Under the pieces are notes generated by a model. That model was not told the origin of the DNA, did no database searches, and was given only the letters and a program-made list of their open reading frames with translations. From contig CAZSRF010000005.1 in the NCBI GenBank assembly GCA_964609155.1, positions 9,696 to 73,695 on the forward strand: a DNA stretch of 64,000 nucleotides, written 5' to 3'. The DNA is from JAGOUU01 sp964609155. GTDB taxonomy: Bacteria; Pseudomonadota; Gammaproteobacteria; JAGOUU01. The position numbers were made by a program, and so were the translations under genes. Below, in pieces: positions 25,867-35,002 of this stretch (positions are counted from its first letter, which is position 1; the number at the start of each line of letters is the position of its first letter).

Positions 25867-28116
25867 TTAAACTATATCTATATTAATCAATTGCTGATAA
25901 TTTTTTGGTAGTTTCAACCCACGTTTAGCTTGTTCACTATAATAATGTGCAACTTCTTCATGAGTTAATTCTTTTGTTTTATTTTTATCGTTTGTTAAGA
26001 TAAGACCATTTTTACCTGAGAGCAATATTGCATGGGTTACATAATCTTTACGATCTTTTAGATCATTAGTATGAATATTAATTTGTTTATTCCCTTTGCC
26101 TTTAGCTAATTCTACTATATCTGCAACGGGCACCAACAATAAATTACCAGCTAATGTTGCCATCGCGAGCCATTTATGTTCTGGACTAATTAATAATGGT
26201 GGTAAGCAATAACTATGATTAGGGCAATTTAAAACACTCTTACCAGATTTATTTTTCGTATACAATTCACTTAATTTAGTTACAAAACCATAACCAGCAT
26301 CTGATAACATAACAACTTTATTGTCATCACTACCCATTAACATTTGTACAAAAGATGATCCATCTGGTGGAGATAGTCTGCTAGTCAACGGTTCACCCTG
26401 GCCTCGAGCGGACGGTAAACCAAATGCTGAGAAAGCATAGCTTCTGCCGGTATTGTCTACCACATAAACATTCTGATTAGTTTTACTTAAATAATATGTC
26501 AATAAACTATCGCCTGTTTTATAACTTAATTGCTCTATATTAATCTCATGTCCTTTTGCCGCACGTATCCAACCTTTTTTAGATAGAATAATTGTTACAT
26601 CTTCAGCCGGAATAGTGTCTTCTATCTTTATTACTTGTGCCTCTTTCCGCACGACGATTGGCGAACGACGTTTATCACCAAACTCTTGTTGTAAGCTTTG
26701 TAATTCTTTTTTAATTAAATTTTTCAATTTAGTTTCTGAAGCTAGGATAGCTTCTATATTTAAACGTTCTTTATTTAATTCATCTTGCTCAGCCTTTAGT
26801 TTAATCTCTTCTAGTTTAGCTAATTGCCGTAATTTAATTTCTAAAATAGCCTCTGCTTGAATTTCCGAAAGCTTATATTTTTTCATCAATACAGCTTTTG
26901 GTTTATCTTCTGTACGAATAATGTGAATAACTGTATCTAAATTTAAAAAAGCTATTAATAATCCATCTAAGATATGCAGCCTGTCTTTAATTTTATCTAG
27001 CCTGAAATTCAATCTTCTAGTTACTGTTGCAATTCTGTATTGTAACCATTCGGCGATAATTTTATCCAGACTTTTTACTTTGGGTTTATTATCAATACCT
27101 ACTATATTTAAATTTACTTTATAGCTTTTTTCTAAATCGGTAACAGCAAACAGATGCCCCATGAGCTCTTCAATATCTACATTGCGACTTTTGGGAATAA
27201 TAACAAGCCTAGTTGGATTCTCGTGATTTGACTCATCACGTAAATCGCTCACTAATGGTAACTTTTTATTTTGCATCAATGCAGCAATTTGTTCTAAAAC
27301 CTTTGCACCTGATACTTGATATGGTAAAGCTGTAATAACTATATCGCCTTTTTCTACAGTATAAACTGCACGCATCTTAATAGCGCCATGACCAGTTTTG
27401 TAAGCAGCAGCTATTTCAGATTTAGGTGTAATAATTTCAGCTTCTGTAGGATAATCAGGGCCTTTTATAACTTCACAAACTTCTTTTAACGTAGCCTTAG
27501 GGTTTGTTAACAATAAAATACATGCATCTACTACTTCCGTTAGGTTATGTGGTGGAATGTCTGTTGCCATACCAACCGCAATACCTGTTGCGCCATTTAG
27601 TAAGACATTAGGTAACATGGCTGGCAATAACTCAGGCTCATCAAGTGTACCATCGAAATTGGGTACCCAATCAACAGTCCCCTGATCAAGTTCTTTTAAT
27701 AATACTTGAGCATATTTAGATAATCTTGACTCTGTATAGCGCATCGCAGCAAAAGATTTTGGATCATCAGGAGAGCCCCAGTTACCTTGTCCATCTATAA
27801 ATGGGTATCTATAGGAAAAATCCTGTGCCATCAAAACCATAGCTTCATAACAAGCTGTGTCACCATGCGGATGAAATTTACCTAAAACGTCACCGACAGT
27901 ACGGGCAGATTTCTTATACTTTGCAGTAAATTTAAGGCCCAATTCACTCATTGCATAAATAATACGACGTTGTACGGGCTTTAAGCCATCTGCAATATGA
28001 GGCAAAGCTCTATCTAGAATTACATACATGGAGTAATCTAAATATGCTTTTTCAGTAAATTCTCTTAATGGTAATTGCTCAATACCTTCTAGACTTAGTT
28101 CGTTTTGCTTGCTCAT
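25867..28116 (-). CDS. parC: DNA topoisomerase IV subunit A
   Basis: The 749-residue protein matches ParC rather than GyrA in length and in its opening LPLREFTEKAYLDYSMYVI. The active-site Tyr127 lies in AAMRYTES. The quinolone-determining region reads HPHGDTACYE, with Thr87 where E. coli has Ser80 and Glu91 at the Glu84 position. The C-terminal beta-propeller is present but short. It decatenates replicated chromosomes together with ParE, whose gene ends 1 bp upstream. Confidence 0.97.
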   Translation of the reverse strand: MSKQNELSLEGIEQLPLREFTEKAYLDYSMYVILDRALPHIADGLKPVQRRIIYAMSELGLKFTAKYKKSARTVGDVLGKFHPHGDTACYEAMVLMAQDFSYRYPFIDGQGNWGSPDDPKSFAAMRYTESRLSKYAQVLLKELDQGTVDWVPNFDGTLDEPELLPAMLPNVLLNGATGIAVGMATDIPPHNLTEVVDACILLLTNPKATLKEVCEVIKGPDYPTEAEIITPKSEIAAAYKTGHGAIKMRAVYTVEKGDIVITALPYQVSGAKVLEQIAALMQNKKLPLVSDLRDESNHENPTRLVIIPKSRNVDIEELMGHLFAVTDLEKSYKVNLNIVGIDNKPKVKSLDKIIAEWLQYRIATVTRRLNFRLDKIKDRLHILDGLLIAFLNLDTVIHIIRTEDKPKAVLMKKYKLSEIQAEAILEIKLRQLAKLEEIKLKAEQDELNKERLNIEAILASETKLKNLIKKELQSLQQEFGDKRRSPIVVRKEAQVIKIEDTIPAEDVTIILSKKGWIRAAKGHEINIEQLSYKTGDSLLTYYLSKTNQNVYVVDNTGRSYAFSAFGLPSARGQGEPLTSRLSPPDGSSFVQMLMGSDDNKVVMLSDAGYGFVTKLSELYTKNKSGKSVLNCPNHSYCLPPLLISPEHKWLAMATLAGNLLLVPVADIVELAKGKGNKQINIHTNDLKDRKDYVTHAILLSGKNGLILTNDKNKTKELTHEEVAHYYSEQAKRGLKLPKNYQQLINIDIV

Positions 28117-28117
28117 A

Positions 28118-30016
28118 TTAATTGATCTCTGCTAAATTACCTTTATCCTCTAACCAAGCTTTACGATCACTTACTCGTTTTTTAGCCAGGAGCATATCCA
28201 TCAGCTCTGTGGTTTGAACTGCGTCATTGATAGTCAGTTGCACTAAACGACGGGTCGTGCGATCCATTGTTGTCTCACGTAATTGTTTTGGATTCATTTC
28301 ACCCAACCCCTTAAATCGCTGTACGTTGATCGTACCTTTAAGATTTTCTGCTTTTATTCTATCTAACACGCCTTGCTTTTCTGAATCATCTAGAGCGTAG
28401 AATACTTCTTTACCAATATCTATCCTATATAATGGTGGCATAGCAACATAAACATGGCCATTTTTTACTAAAGCAGGGAAATGCTTTAAAAATAATGCAC
28501 ACAATAATGTTGATATATGTAACCCATCGGAATCTGCATCAGCTAAAATACAGACTCTATGATATCTAAGTTTTGATAAATCTGTGTCGCCTGGATCGAC
28601 CCCTGTTGCGATAGCTATATCATGTACTTCTTTTGAAGCCAAAACCTCATCATGAGAAACTTCCCACGTATTTAAAATTTTACCCCTTAATGGCATAACA
28701 GCTTGGTAATCTCGATCTCGAGCCTGTTTTGCTGAACCACCTGCAGAATCTCCCTCAACTAAGAATAATTCTGATCTTCTTGGATCTTGAGAGGTGCAAT
28801 CTGCAAGTTTACCAGGTAATGCCGGCCCCTGTGTAAGTTTTTTACGTTCAACTTTTTTACTAGTTTTTAATCGCGATTGTGCCTTTTCAATGACTAATTG
28901 CGCTAAGGCTTCACCTGTTTGTACATGCTGATTAAGCCATTGAGCAAATTGATCTTTTACGACACCCGATAAAAAGGCAGCTGCCTGCCTTGACGATAAG
29001 CGTTCTTTAGTTTGTCCTGAAAATTGCGGCTCTTTCATTTTAAGTGATAGAAGGTAACGACAATTTTCCCAAATATCTTCTGGGTTAATTTTTACACCAC
29101 GCGGCAATAAATTCCTAAATTCACAAAAATCTCGTAAAGCATCTAATAAGCCTGCACGTAACCCATTTACATGGGTACCACCTTGTACTGTTGGTATAAG
29201 ATTGACATAGCTATCTGTTATACCAACACTAGTGTCAGCTTCATTTTCAAGCCAGATCACAGCCCAATCGGCTGTTTCATCATTACCTTTTTGATGACCT
29301 AAAAAAGGTGATTTGGGTAAAAAACCCTCCTGTTGTAAACTCTGGACTAAATATGCTTCTAGGCCTTGATCATAGTACCACTCTACTGTTTCTTTTGATT
29401 CATTATCAGTAAAGATCACTCTCAAACCAGAACACAAAACAGCTTTGGCTTGTAAAATTTGCTTTAATTTAGAAACAGAGACTTTTTCTGTATCAAAATA
29501 TTTTTTATTAGGCCAGAACCTAACAGTTGTACCTGTTTGATCTCGAGGTACTTTTCCTACTATTTCAAGCTCAGAGGTCTTGTCTCCATTAGCAAAAGCC
29601 ATAGCATATAATTTACCATCACGAGCAACTTTTACTTCTAGTTTTTTTGATAACGCATTAACAACTGACACCCCCACTCCATGTAAACCTCCCGAAAAAG
29701 TGTAGTTCTTATCTGAGAACTTGCCACCCGCATGAAGCCTAGTCAAAATTAATTCTATGCCAGAGATCTTATGCTCTTTATGGACGTCGACAGGCATCCC
29801 GCGACCATTATCAGAAACTTCAATAGAACCGTCTTTGTGCAAAGTTACTGTTATTAAATTTGCATAACCAGAAATAGCCTCATCAACGCTATTATCTATA
29901 ATCTCTTGCGCTAAATGGTTAGGTCGCGTAGTATCAGTATACATCCCTGGTCGTTTTTTTACGGGATCTAAGCCACTTAAGACTTCTATCGACTCTGCGG
30001 TGTAATTTTCGTTCAT
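28118..30016 (-). CDS. parE: DNA topoisomerase IV subunit B
   Basis: The 632-residue protein has the E. coli ParE length. It shows GHKL ATPase motifs (IIDNSVDEAISG near 39-50, DNGRGMPVD near 73-81, GGLHGVGVSVVNAL) and the TOPRIM metal site (LVEGDSAGGSA near 418-428, ADADSDG near 491-497). It supplies ATP hydrolysis and DNA-gate closure for topoisomerase IV. The gene is followed immediately by parC and is divergent from xseA. Confidence 0.98.
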   Translation of the reverse strand: MNENYTAESIEVLSGLDPVKKRPGMYTDTTRPNHLAQEIIDNSVDEAISGYANLITVTLHKDGSIEVSDNGRGMPVDVHKEHKISGIELILTRLHAGGKFSDKNYTFSGGLHGVGVSVVNALSKKLEVKVARDGKLYAMAFANGDKTSELEIVGKVPRDQTGTTVRFWPNKKYFDTEKVSVSKLKQILQAKAVLCSGLRVIFTDNESKETVEWYYDQGLEAYLVQSLQQEGFLPKSPFLGHQKGNDETADWAVIWLENEADTSVGITDSYVNLIPTVQGGTHVNGLRAGLLDALRDFCEFRNLLPRGVKINPEDIWENCRYLLSLKMKEPQFSGQTKERLSSRQAAAFLSGVVKDQFAQWLNQHVQTGEALAQLVIEKAQSRLKTSKKVERKKLTQGPALPGKLADCTSQDPRRSELFLVEGDSAGGSAKQARDRDYQAVMPLRGKILNTWEVSHDEVLASKEVHDIAIATGVDPGDTDLSKLRYHRVCILADADSDGLHISTLLCALFLKHFPALVKNGHVYVAMPPLYRIDIGKEVFYALDDSEKQGVLDRIKAENLKGTINVQRFKGLGEMNPKQLRETTMDRTTRRLVQLTINDAVQTTELMDMLLAKKRVSDRKAWLEDKGNLAEIN

Positions 30017-30169
30017 AGTATAATGTAGTTTATTTAATTAATTGGCTTAGATATGCCTAATGTATAACTTTCTTAAATTATGCAGTAAATTTAACAATAG
30101 TAAAGAGCCAGACAGAGAGACACACCCATAATCATAATTATTATATATTTTTACATATAACATTATTCA

Positions 30170-31549
30170 ATGAACACTAATTCTTTTATTGATCCAACTA
30201 TCGTTCCTGTGTATTCAGTTGAACTACTCAATACCAAAATAAATTTACAGCTACAAACTCAATTTAATATTGTTTATGTAGAAGGGGAAATTTCTAATTT
30301 AGCAAAACCTACTTCAGGTCATTGCTACTTCACATTAAAAGACGATAAATCGCAAATACGCTGTGCTTTTTTTCAAACTGACCAACGGGCACAAAAGTTA
30401 CAAAACTTAAGTTATCTAAAAAATGGCCAAAAAATTATTGTGCGTGCTAAATTAAGCATCTATATCCCACGCGGTGATTACCAATTGATAGTCGATAATA
30501 TTTTCCCTACAGGTCTGGGTGAATTACAAATAGCTTTTGAGCAATTAAAGCAGAAATTACTTAAAGAAGGTTTATTTGATCCCCAATATAAAAAATCAAT
30601 CCCACAAATCCCTAGTATTATTTGGGTAGTTACATCTAAAACTGGCGCAGCTATTCGAGATATTTTGATCACTTTAAAAAAGAAACTTCCAACAATTACA
30701 ATAAATATTATTCCAACTCTAGTACAAGGCAAGATGGCATCTGGCCATATTATTAACGCATTAAATTTTGTGGATAACCATAGCAATCCAAAAACCGATG
30801 TTATACTTCTTGCACGCGGTGGTGGTTCGTTAGAAGATCTCTGGGCTTTTAATGACGAACAACTTGCTCGCACTATTTTTACATTAAAAACTCCCATTAT
30901 TACTGGCATCGGCCATGAAACAGATTCTACGATTGCAGATTTTGTTGCTGATCTACGAGCAGCTACTCCAACAGCTGCCGCTCTTGCGGCATGTCTAGAT
31001 AGCAGTGATTACAAAAAAAACATGGACAAACTACAAAAATATATTTCTAAGCTCTATAGTAATTATATTGATAATATTTCAGAAAAATTAAAATACTTAA
31101 AGTTGCGGCTATCCCAGCTCCACCCTCAAAATACCATACTTATACAACTGCAACAAACTGATGAATTACAGCTTAAATTATCAAAAAGCATTAACCAAAG
31201 CATCAGTTCCTATCATCAACAAATTGATATATTAAGATATAAATTACAAAGCACCAATCCCTTAAATATATTAAGAATACAGGAAAATAATTTAAAACAT
31301 CATATAACTACATTAAACTACCTGATAAAAAATATATTGACTATCCATAAAAATTCTTTGACTCAATCTGTGAAAAAGTTAAACTGTATAAATCCTTTAG
31401 AAGTTTTAGCAAGAGGTTACAGTATATTACAAAATGCTCAAGGAAAGATTATAACTAATTCTAACTGTATATCAGCAGAAGAAATTATTATCGCAAAACT
31501 ATCTATTGGCTCGCTACAATGCAAAGTAATACAAACAGACAATAATTGA
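30170..31549 (+). CDS. xseA: Exodeoxyribonuclease VII large subunit
   Basis: The 459-residue protein has an N-terminal OB fold (to about residue 100, with GHCYFTLKD). The catalytic domain follows with RGGGSLEDLW, the conserved GIGHETDSTIADFVAD and RAATPTAAA, and then a long coiled-coil C-terminal region. With XseB it degrades single-stranded DNA to oligonucleotides. No xseB is next to it in the window. It faces away from parE across 153 bp. Confidence 0.97.
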   Translation: MNTNSFIDPTIVPVYSVELLNTKINLQLQTQFNIVYVEGEISNLAKPTSGHCYFTLKDDKSQIRCAFFQTDQRAQKLQNLSYLKNGQKIIVRAKLSIYIPRGDYQLIVDNIFPTGLGELQIAFEQLKQKLLKEGLFDPQYKKSIPQIPSIIWVVTSKTGAAIRDILITLKKKLPTITINIIPTLVQGKMASGHIINALNFVDNHSNPKTDVILLARGGGSLEDLWAFNDEQLARTIFTLKTPIITGIGHETDSTIADFVADLRAATPTAAALAACLDSSDYKKNMDKLQKYISKLYSNYIDNISEKLKYLKLRLSQLHPQNTILIQLQQTDELQLKLSKSINQSISSYHQQIDILRYKLQSTNPLNILRIQENNLKHHITTLNYLIKNILTIHKNSLTQSVKKLNCINPLEVLARGYSILQNAQGKIITNSNCISAEEIIIAKLSIGSLQCKVIQTDNN

Positions 31550-31616
31550 ATATGAGCATAGCAATTATTACATAACTACTCTAGTAAACGTGAAAAACGA
31601 GTTAGGAGGGGGAATA

Positions 31617-33011
31617 ATGTCTAAGAGTGCAACAGAACTTCAACGATTATTTAATGATGAAACCAAACAGTCTTACCTTCATATCTTTTTAAAATTAAAA
31701 GATAAATACCCCGACATTATTAATACATTTGCAACTTTAGATTCCTCTACTTTTAATATAGCCTGCACCAGCTTTGAACTTGAACACATTACCAAAAGAG
31801 ACAGAACCGTTTATCACGATCTCAACCTTTTCCCACCTCCAGCTGCAGCAGAGACTTTGACCGTGGTTTTGGATTTGGATCAAACTTTAATTAATGCCAT
31901 TCAATTGGGTTCTAACTTTATTGTTTATTATCCTAATTTTGTTCTCACTTTTATTAAATTATTAAGCCACATCCCTGGTATACGGCTAGTCTTATGGACA
32001 GCTGGAATAACTCCATACGCTCTTAAAGTATTAGAAATTATCGATCCAGAGATAAAGATAAAACATGTTATCTCTAGAGAAACCGTTCATACAGCTGCAA
32101 ATTGGCATCCAGATAAAACAATTTATGACCATAAATCAGATTACGATGGAAAAAAAAATCTTAATTGGTTACGATGTGACAATGTTCTTATTTTCGACAA
32201 CTCCGTTTCGGTTTCAATGCCAGCATATATGAAAAGCCATTTAACATCATTTCCAAATATTTCTGATAACATTATAAAAGTCCAAGATTTCAAAGCAACA
32301 GAAGAAGGACCATCTGATGATTACACTTTACTTGCTATATTGTATTATACGATGTATCTAACAGATTTAATTAACACTTCATCAAAGTCCATCTGTACTC
32401 TTCTAACAGAATCAACAACTTCTGCAATCTCCATCAGACCTGCCAGTTTTTTAAAAAAATATTTTGAACATGTAGATGCAATAGCAACTACTCATCTTTA
32501 TGAAACCTATACTTTTGATATACAGTTTTTACAAGCTCTAAAGGTTATTCAACAAAACTATGTTGTCCTTATTGAAATGGCAGCAAGCGAAGCCTTTTCT
32601 CTCCATTCACCCATACTCATGAGCCCACCAACCTCACCGAGTACGACAACGTCGATATACGAAGAACCAGCAATATTACCCATAGTGACCATGTCAGGTT
32701 TTGTACAAGACCATCTTTTATCTCTCGATCCCAAACCAACTCCAACACCTGATCCCTTGCTTACTTCAGGATCAGCTCTAGGCTTAGAAACATTATCTCT
32801 TGTGCGAGAACATATAAGAAAGCAACCCATACGTAGCTGGACAAGATTTATAGATTTATGGTCCGCCATTGAGCCTAAAGTAAATGCTAGTGCACTATTT
32901 AAAGATACTGATCTGGATTCAGACGTTCACCAAAAACTTTTAGAATTCGCTAAAAGTTATTTTGGTATTTCAGTCCTCACAGCTAGAGTATCGCCAAGGC
33001 CTGGTCTCTGA
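31617..33011 (+). CDS. FCP1-like HAD phosphatase, candidate effector
   Basis: I start at ATG 31617 because AGGAGG lies 5-10 bases before it. The 464-residue protein has an FCP1/SCP-type (NIF domain) core at about 80-225. The nucleophile motif is LDLDQT with Asp86 and Asp88, followed by LWTAG (Thr128), a Lys near 179 and LIFDNS with Asp194, the usual HAD order. Such domains dephosphorylate Ser/Thr in eukaryotes, classically the RNA polymerase II tail, and are rare in bacteria. The C-terminal 210 residues are unrecognised and end SPRPGL. It has no signal peptide and overlaps the convergent neighbour by 29 bp. A host-directed phosphatase is my inference. Confidence 0.85.
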   Translation: MSKSATELQRLFNDETKQSYLHIFLKLKDKYPDIINTFATLDSSTFNIACTSFELEHITKRDRTVYHDLNLFPPPAAAETLTVVLDLDQTLINAIQLGSNFIVYYPNFVLTFIKLLSHIPGIRLVLWTAGITPYALKVLEIIDPEIKIKHVISRETVHTAANWHPDKTIYDHKSDYDGKKNLNWLRCDNVLIFDNSVSVSMPAYMKSHLTSFPNISDNIIKVQDFKATEEGPSDDYTLLAILYYTMYLTDLINTSSKSICTLLTESTTSAISIRPASFLKKYFEHVDAIATTHLYETYTFDIQFLQALKVIQQNYVVLIEMAASEAFSLHSPILMSPPTSPSTTTSIYEEPAILPIVTMSGFVQDHLLSLDPKPTPTPDPLLTSGSALGLETLSLVREHIRKQPIRSWTRFIDLWSAIEPKVNASALFKDTDLDSDVHQKLLEFAKSYFGISVLTARVSPRPGL

Positions 33012-33963
33012 CACCTTGAATTTTTTCTAGCAATGTCACAACATTAGCACCCTCGCGACCATCTGTTCTAGGGGTTTTACCATTATTAATGCAATATATA
33101 AAATGTTCTACTTCTGCCCTCAGGGGCTCACACTCCTGCAAAATAACAGAACTTCCTGATTGTCTTACGCTGTCATCATAATCATTATAGATGAACAATT
33201 TTAATTTGTTTGCCCAATCCATAGTATCATCGAATATGAGCATCCCTAAAGTTCCAGCAACCCAAAATTTCTGTTCTTTTTTAGGATGCAACCAGGAAGA
33301 GCATACTCTTGCTTTTATCCCATTTACAAAGTCTAGTCTCACATCAATAAGATCTGAATTAACCCTATCATTTTCAAATTTTAAATTTAGTAAATTTTCT
33401 TGCCATACTTTTACATCCGTTACAGCTGATTTAACAATTCCAAGAATCATTGAAAGATCGTGAGGCATTAACTCCCATAAAATACCAATCTGAGGGCGTA
33501 CAGGTCCTAAATGTAACCTTGTAGATTCAATATATTTTATATCACCAATAATACCCTGTGCTATCAGCTCCTTAATTTTTCTATAGGCATTATGGTACTG
33601 TAGGATATGCCCAACCATCACTATTTTTTTCTGTGCCTGAGCCAATTTGCTGATCTCTATAGCCGCCTGGCTAGACATGGCTAGAGGTTTCTCTACAAAA
33701 ACATGCTTACCTGCTTTTAAAGCTTCTATGGCATATTTTTCATGCAAATTTGCTGGTAAAACAATAGCAACAGCCTCTATACGTTTATCTAACAAGATCT
33801 CTGGCCAACTTTTTACAGATACCTCATACTCAAAAGAGAAAAGATCAGCTTTTTTAGTATTATGATCACAGATTGCAACTAAAACTCCAAGTTCATAACA
33901 AACACGAACAAAATTTTTACCCCAATTTCCTATACCTACAACAGCGATATTTTTATGACTCAT
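32983..33963 (-). CDS. Gfo/Idh/MocA family oxidoreductase
   Basis: The 326-residue protein opens with a Rossmann fold (IAVVGIGNWGKNF, glycines at 10, 12 and 15). It has the family's EKPLAMS at 91-97, where Lys92 is catalytic, and a C-terminal beta-sheet domain. These enzymes oxidise or reduce sugar or inositol derivatives with NAD(P). No sugar-pathway genes surround it, so the substrate is unknown. Relatives with this N-terminus are often UDP-sugar dehydrogenases in surface polysaccharide synthesis. Confidence 0.9.
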   Translation of the reverse strand: MSHKNIAVVGIGNWGKNFVRVCYELGVLVAICDHNTKKADLFSFEYEVSVKSWPEILLDKRIEAVAIVLPANLHEKYAIEALKAGKHVFVEKPLAMSSQAAIEISKLAQAQKKIVMVGHILQYHNAYRKIKELIAQGIIGDIKYIESTRLHLGPVRPQIGILWELMPHDLSMILGIVKSAVTDVKVWQENLLNLKFENDRVNSDLIDVRLDFVNGIKARVCSSWLHPKKEQKFWVAGTLGMLIFDDTMDWANKLKLFIYNDYDDSVRQSGSSVILQECEPLRAEVEHFIYCINNGKTPRTDGREGANVVTLLEKIQGVRDQALAIL

Positions 33964-34105
33964 TATAAACTCTAGAGTGTTTAAATTTATTTGTTTTATA
34001 TCTTTATACTTTAACCATTAGCTCGTTTAGATAAAAATAAGAAAGATAAGAAAAATTAGAAAAATATGTTAACATTTGTCTAACTATTTTTAGCACCTTA
34101 TTACT

Positions 34106-34849
34106 ATGCCCAACGAAACAAATCATAACTTATTAAAAAACAAAATAATACTAATTACAGGTGCAACTCGCGGCATTGGACAACAATTAGCTCTAACCTG
34201 TGCCAGTCATGGGGCAACTATTATTGCACTTGCTAAAAATAAAAAAAAATTAGAACAGCTATTTGATAACATAACTACTTTAAATCTTCCTGAACCCAGT
34301 CTGGTGCCCTTTAATCTAGCAGGAGCAACCCCTGAAGATTACAAGAATCTAGCTGCTCTCATAGGAGAACAGCATGGCAAGTTAGATGGTTTAATACATA
34401 ATGCCGCTACTTTAGGAATAAAAACAGAATTAGTTCATTACGATATTTTAAAATGGTATGAAACGATACAAGTTAACCTTAACGCGCCTTTTTTATTAAC
34501 CCAGTCTTTATTGCCTTTATTAAAGTTATCTCCACAAGCGTCTATTATCTTCACCACCGCAAATGAAGCACAACAAGGACAAGCCTATCAGGGAGCTTAT
34601 AGTGTCAGTAAAGCAGGTATTAAAAATTTAATGGAAGTTTTTGCAGCGGAGCTGGAAACTTATAGCCCTAATATTAGAGTTAATGCAATAAACCCTAATG
34701 CTGTTTATTCTGGAATGTATACACAAAACTATCCTGGAGCACACCCCGGCTCAGTACCAGATGTAACAAAACTAATGCCTTTATACCTAACTTTATTAAG
34801 CGATTATTCAGCTTACATGCATGGTAACACCCTAAACTTTGACCTCTAG
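34106..34849 (+). CDS. SDR oxidoreductase, YciK-like
   Basis: The 247-residue short-chain dehydrogenase has the cofactor motif GATRGIG at 19-25, HNA at 98-100 and the active site Tyr165xxxLys169 in YSVSK. MPLYLTLLSDYSAYMHGNTLNFD at the end and LLPLLK in the middle match the YciK subgroup of gammaproteobacteria. The natural substrate of YciK is not settled. The gene is monocistronic; no regulator lies nearby. Confidence 0.9.
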   Translation: MPNETNHNLLKNKIILITGATRGIGQQLALTCASHGATIIALAKNKKKLEQLFDNITTLNLPEPSLVPFNLAGATPEDYKNLAALIGEQHGKLDGLIHNAATLGIKTELVHYDILKWYETIQVNLNAPFLLTQSLLPLLKLSPQASIIFTTANEAQQGQAYQGAYSVSKAGIKNLMEVFAAELETYSPNIRVNAINPNAVYSGMYTQNYPGAHPGSVPDVTKLMPLYLTLLSDYSAYMHGNTLNFDL

Positions 34850-35002
34850 CTAACTTTGTCCAAGCTTATTGCCACAATCGCCATAGTTAGATATAAGATT
34901 ACTTACTAAGATTATATACCAAAATTGTACGCCAAAATTATTGTGTCATCTAAACAAATATAGTATTATTAGCTAACAAAAATATAGTTAGATTAATACC
35001 AA

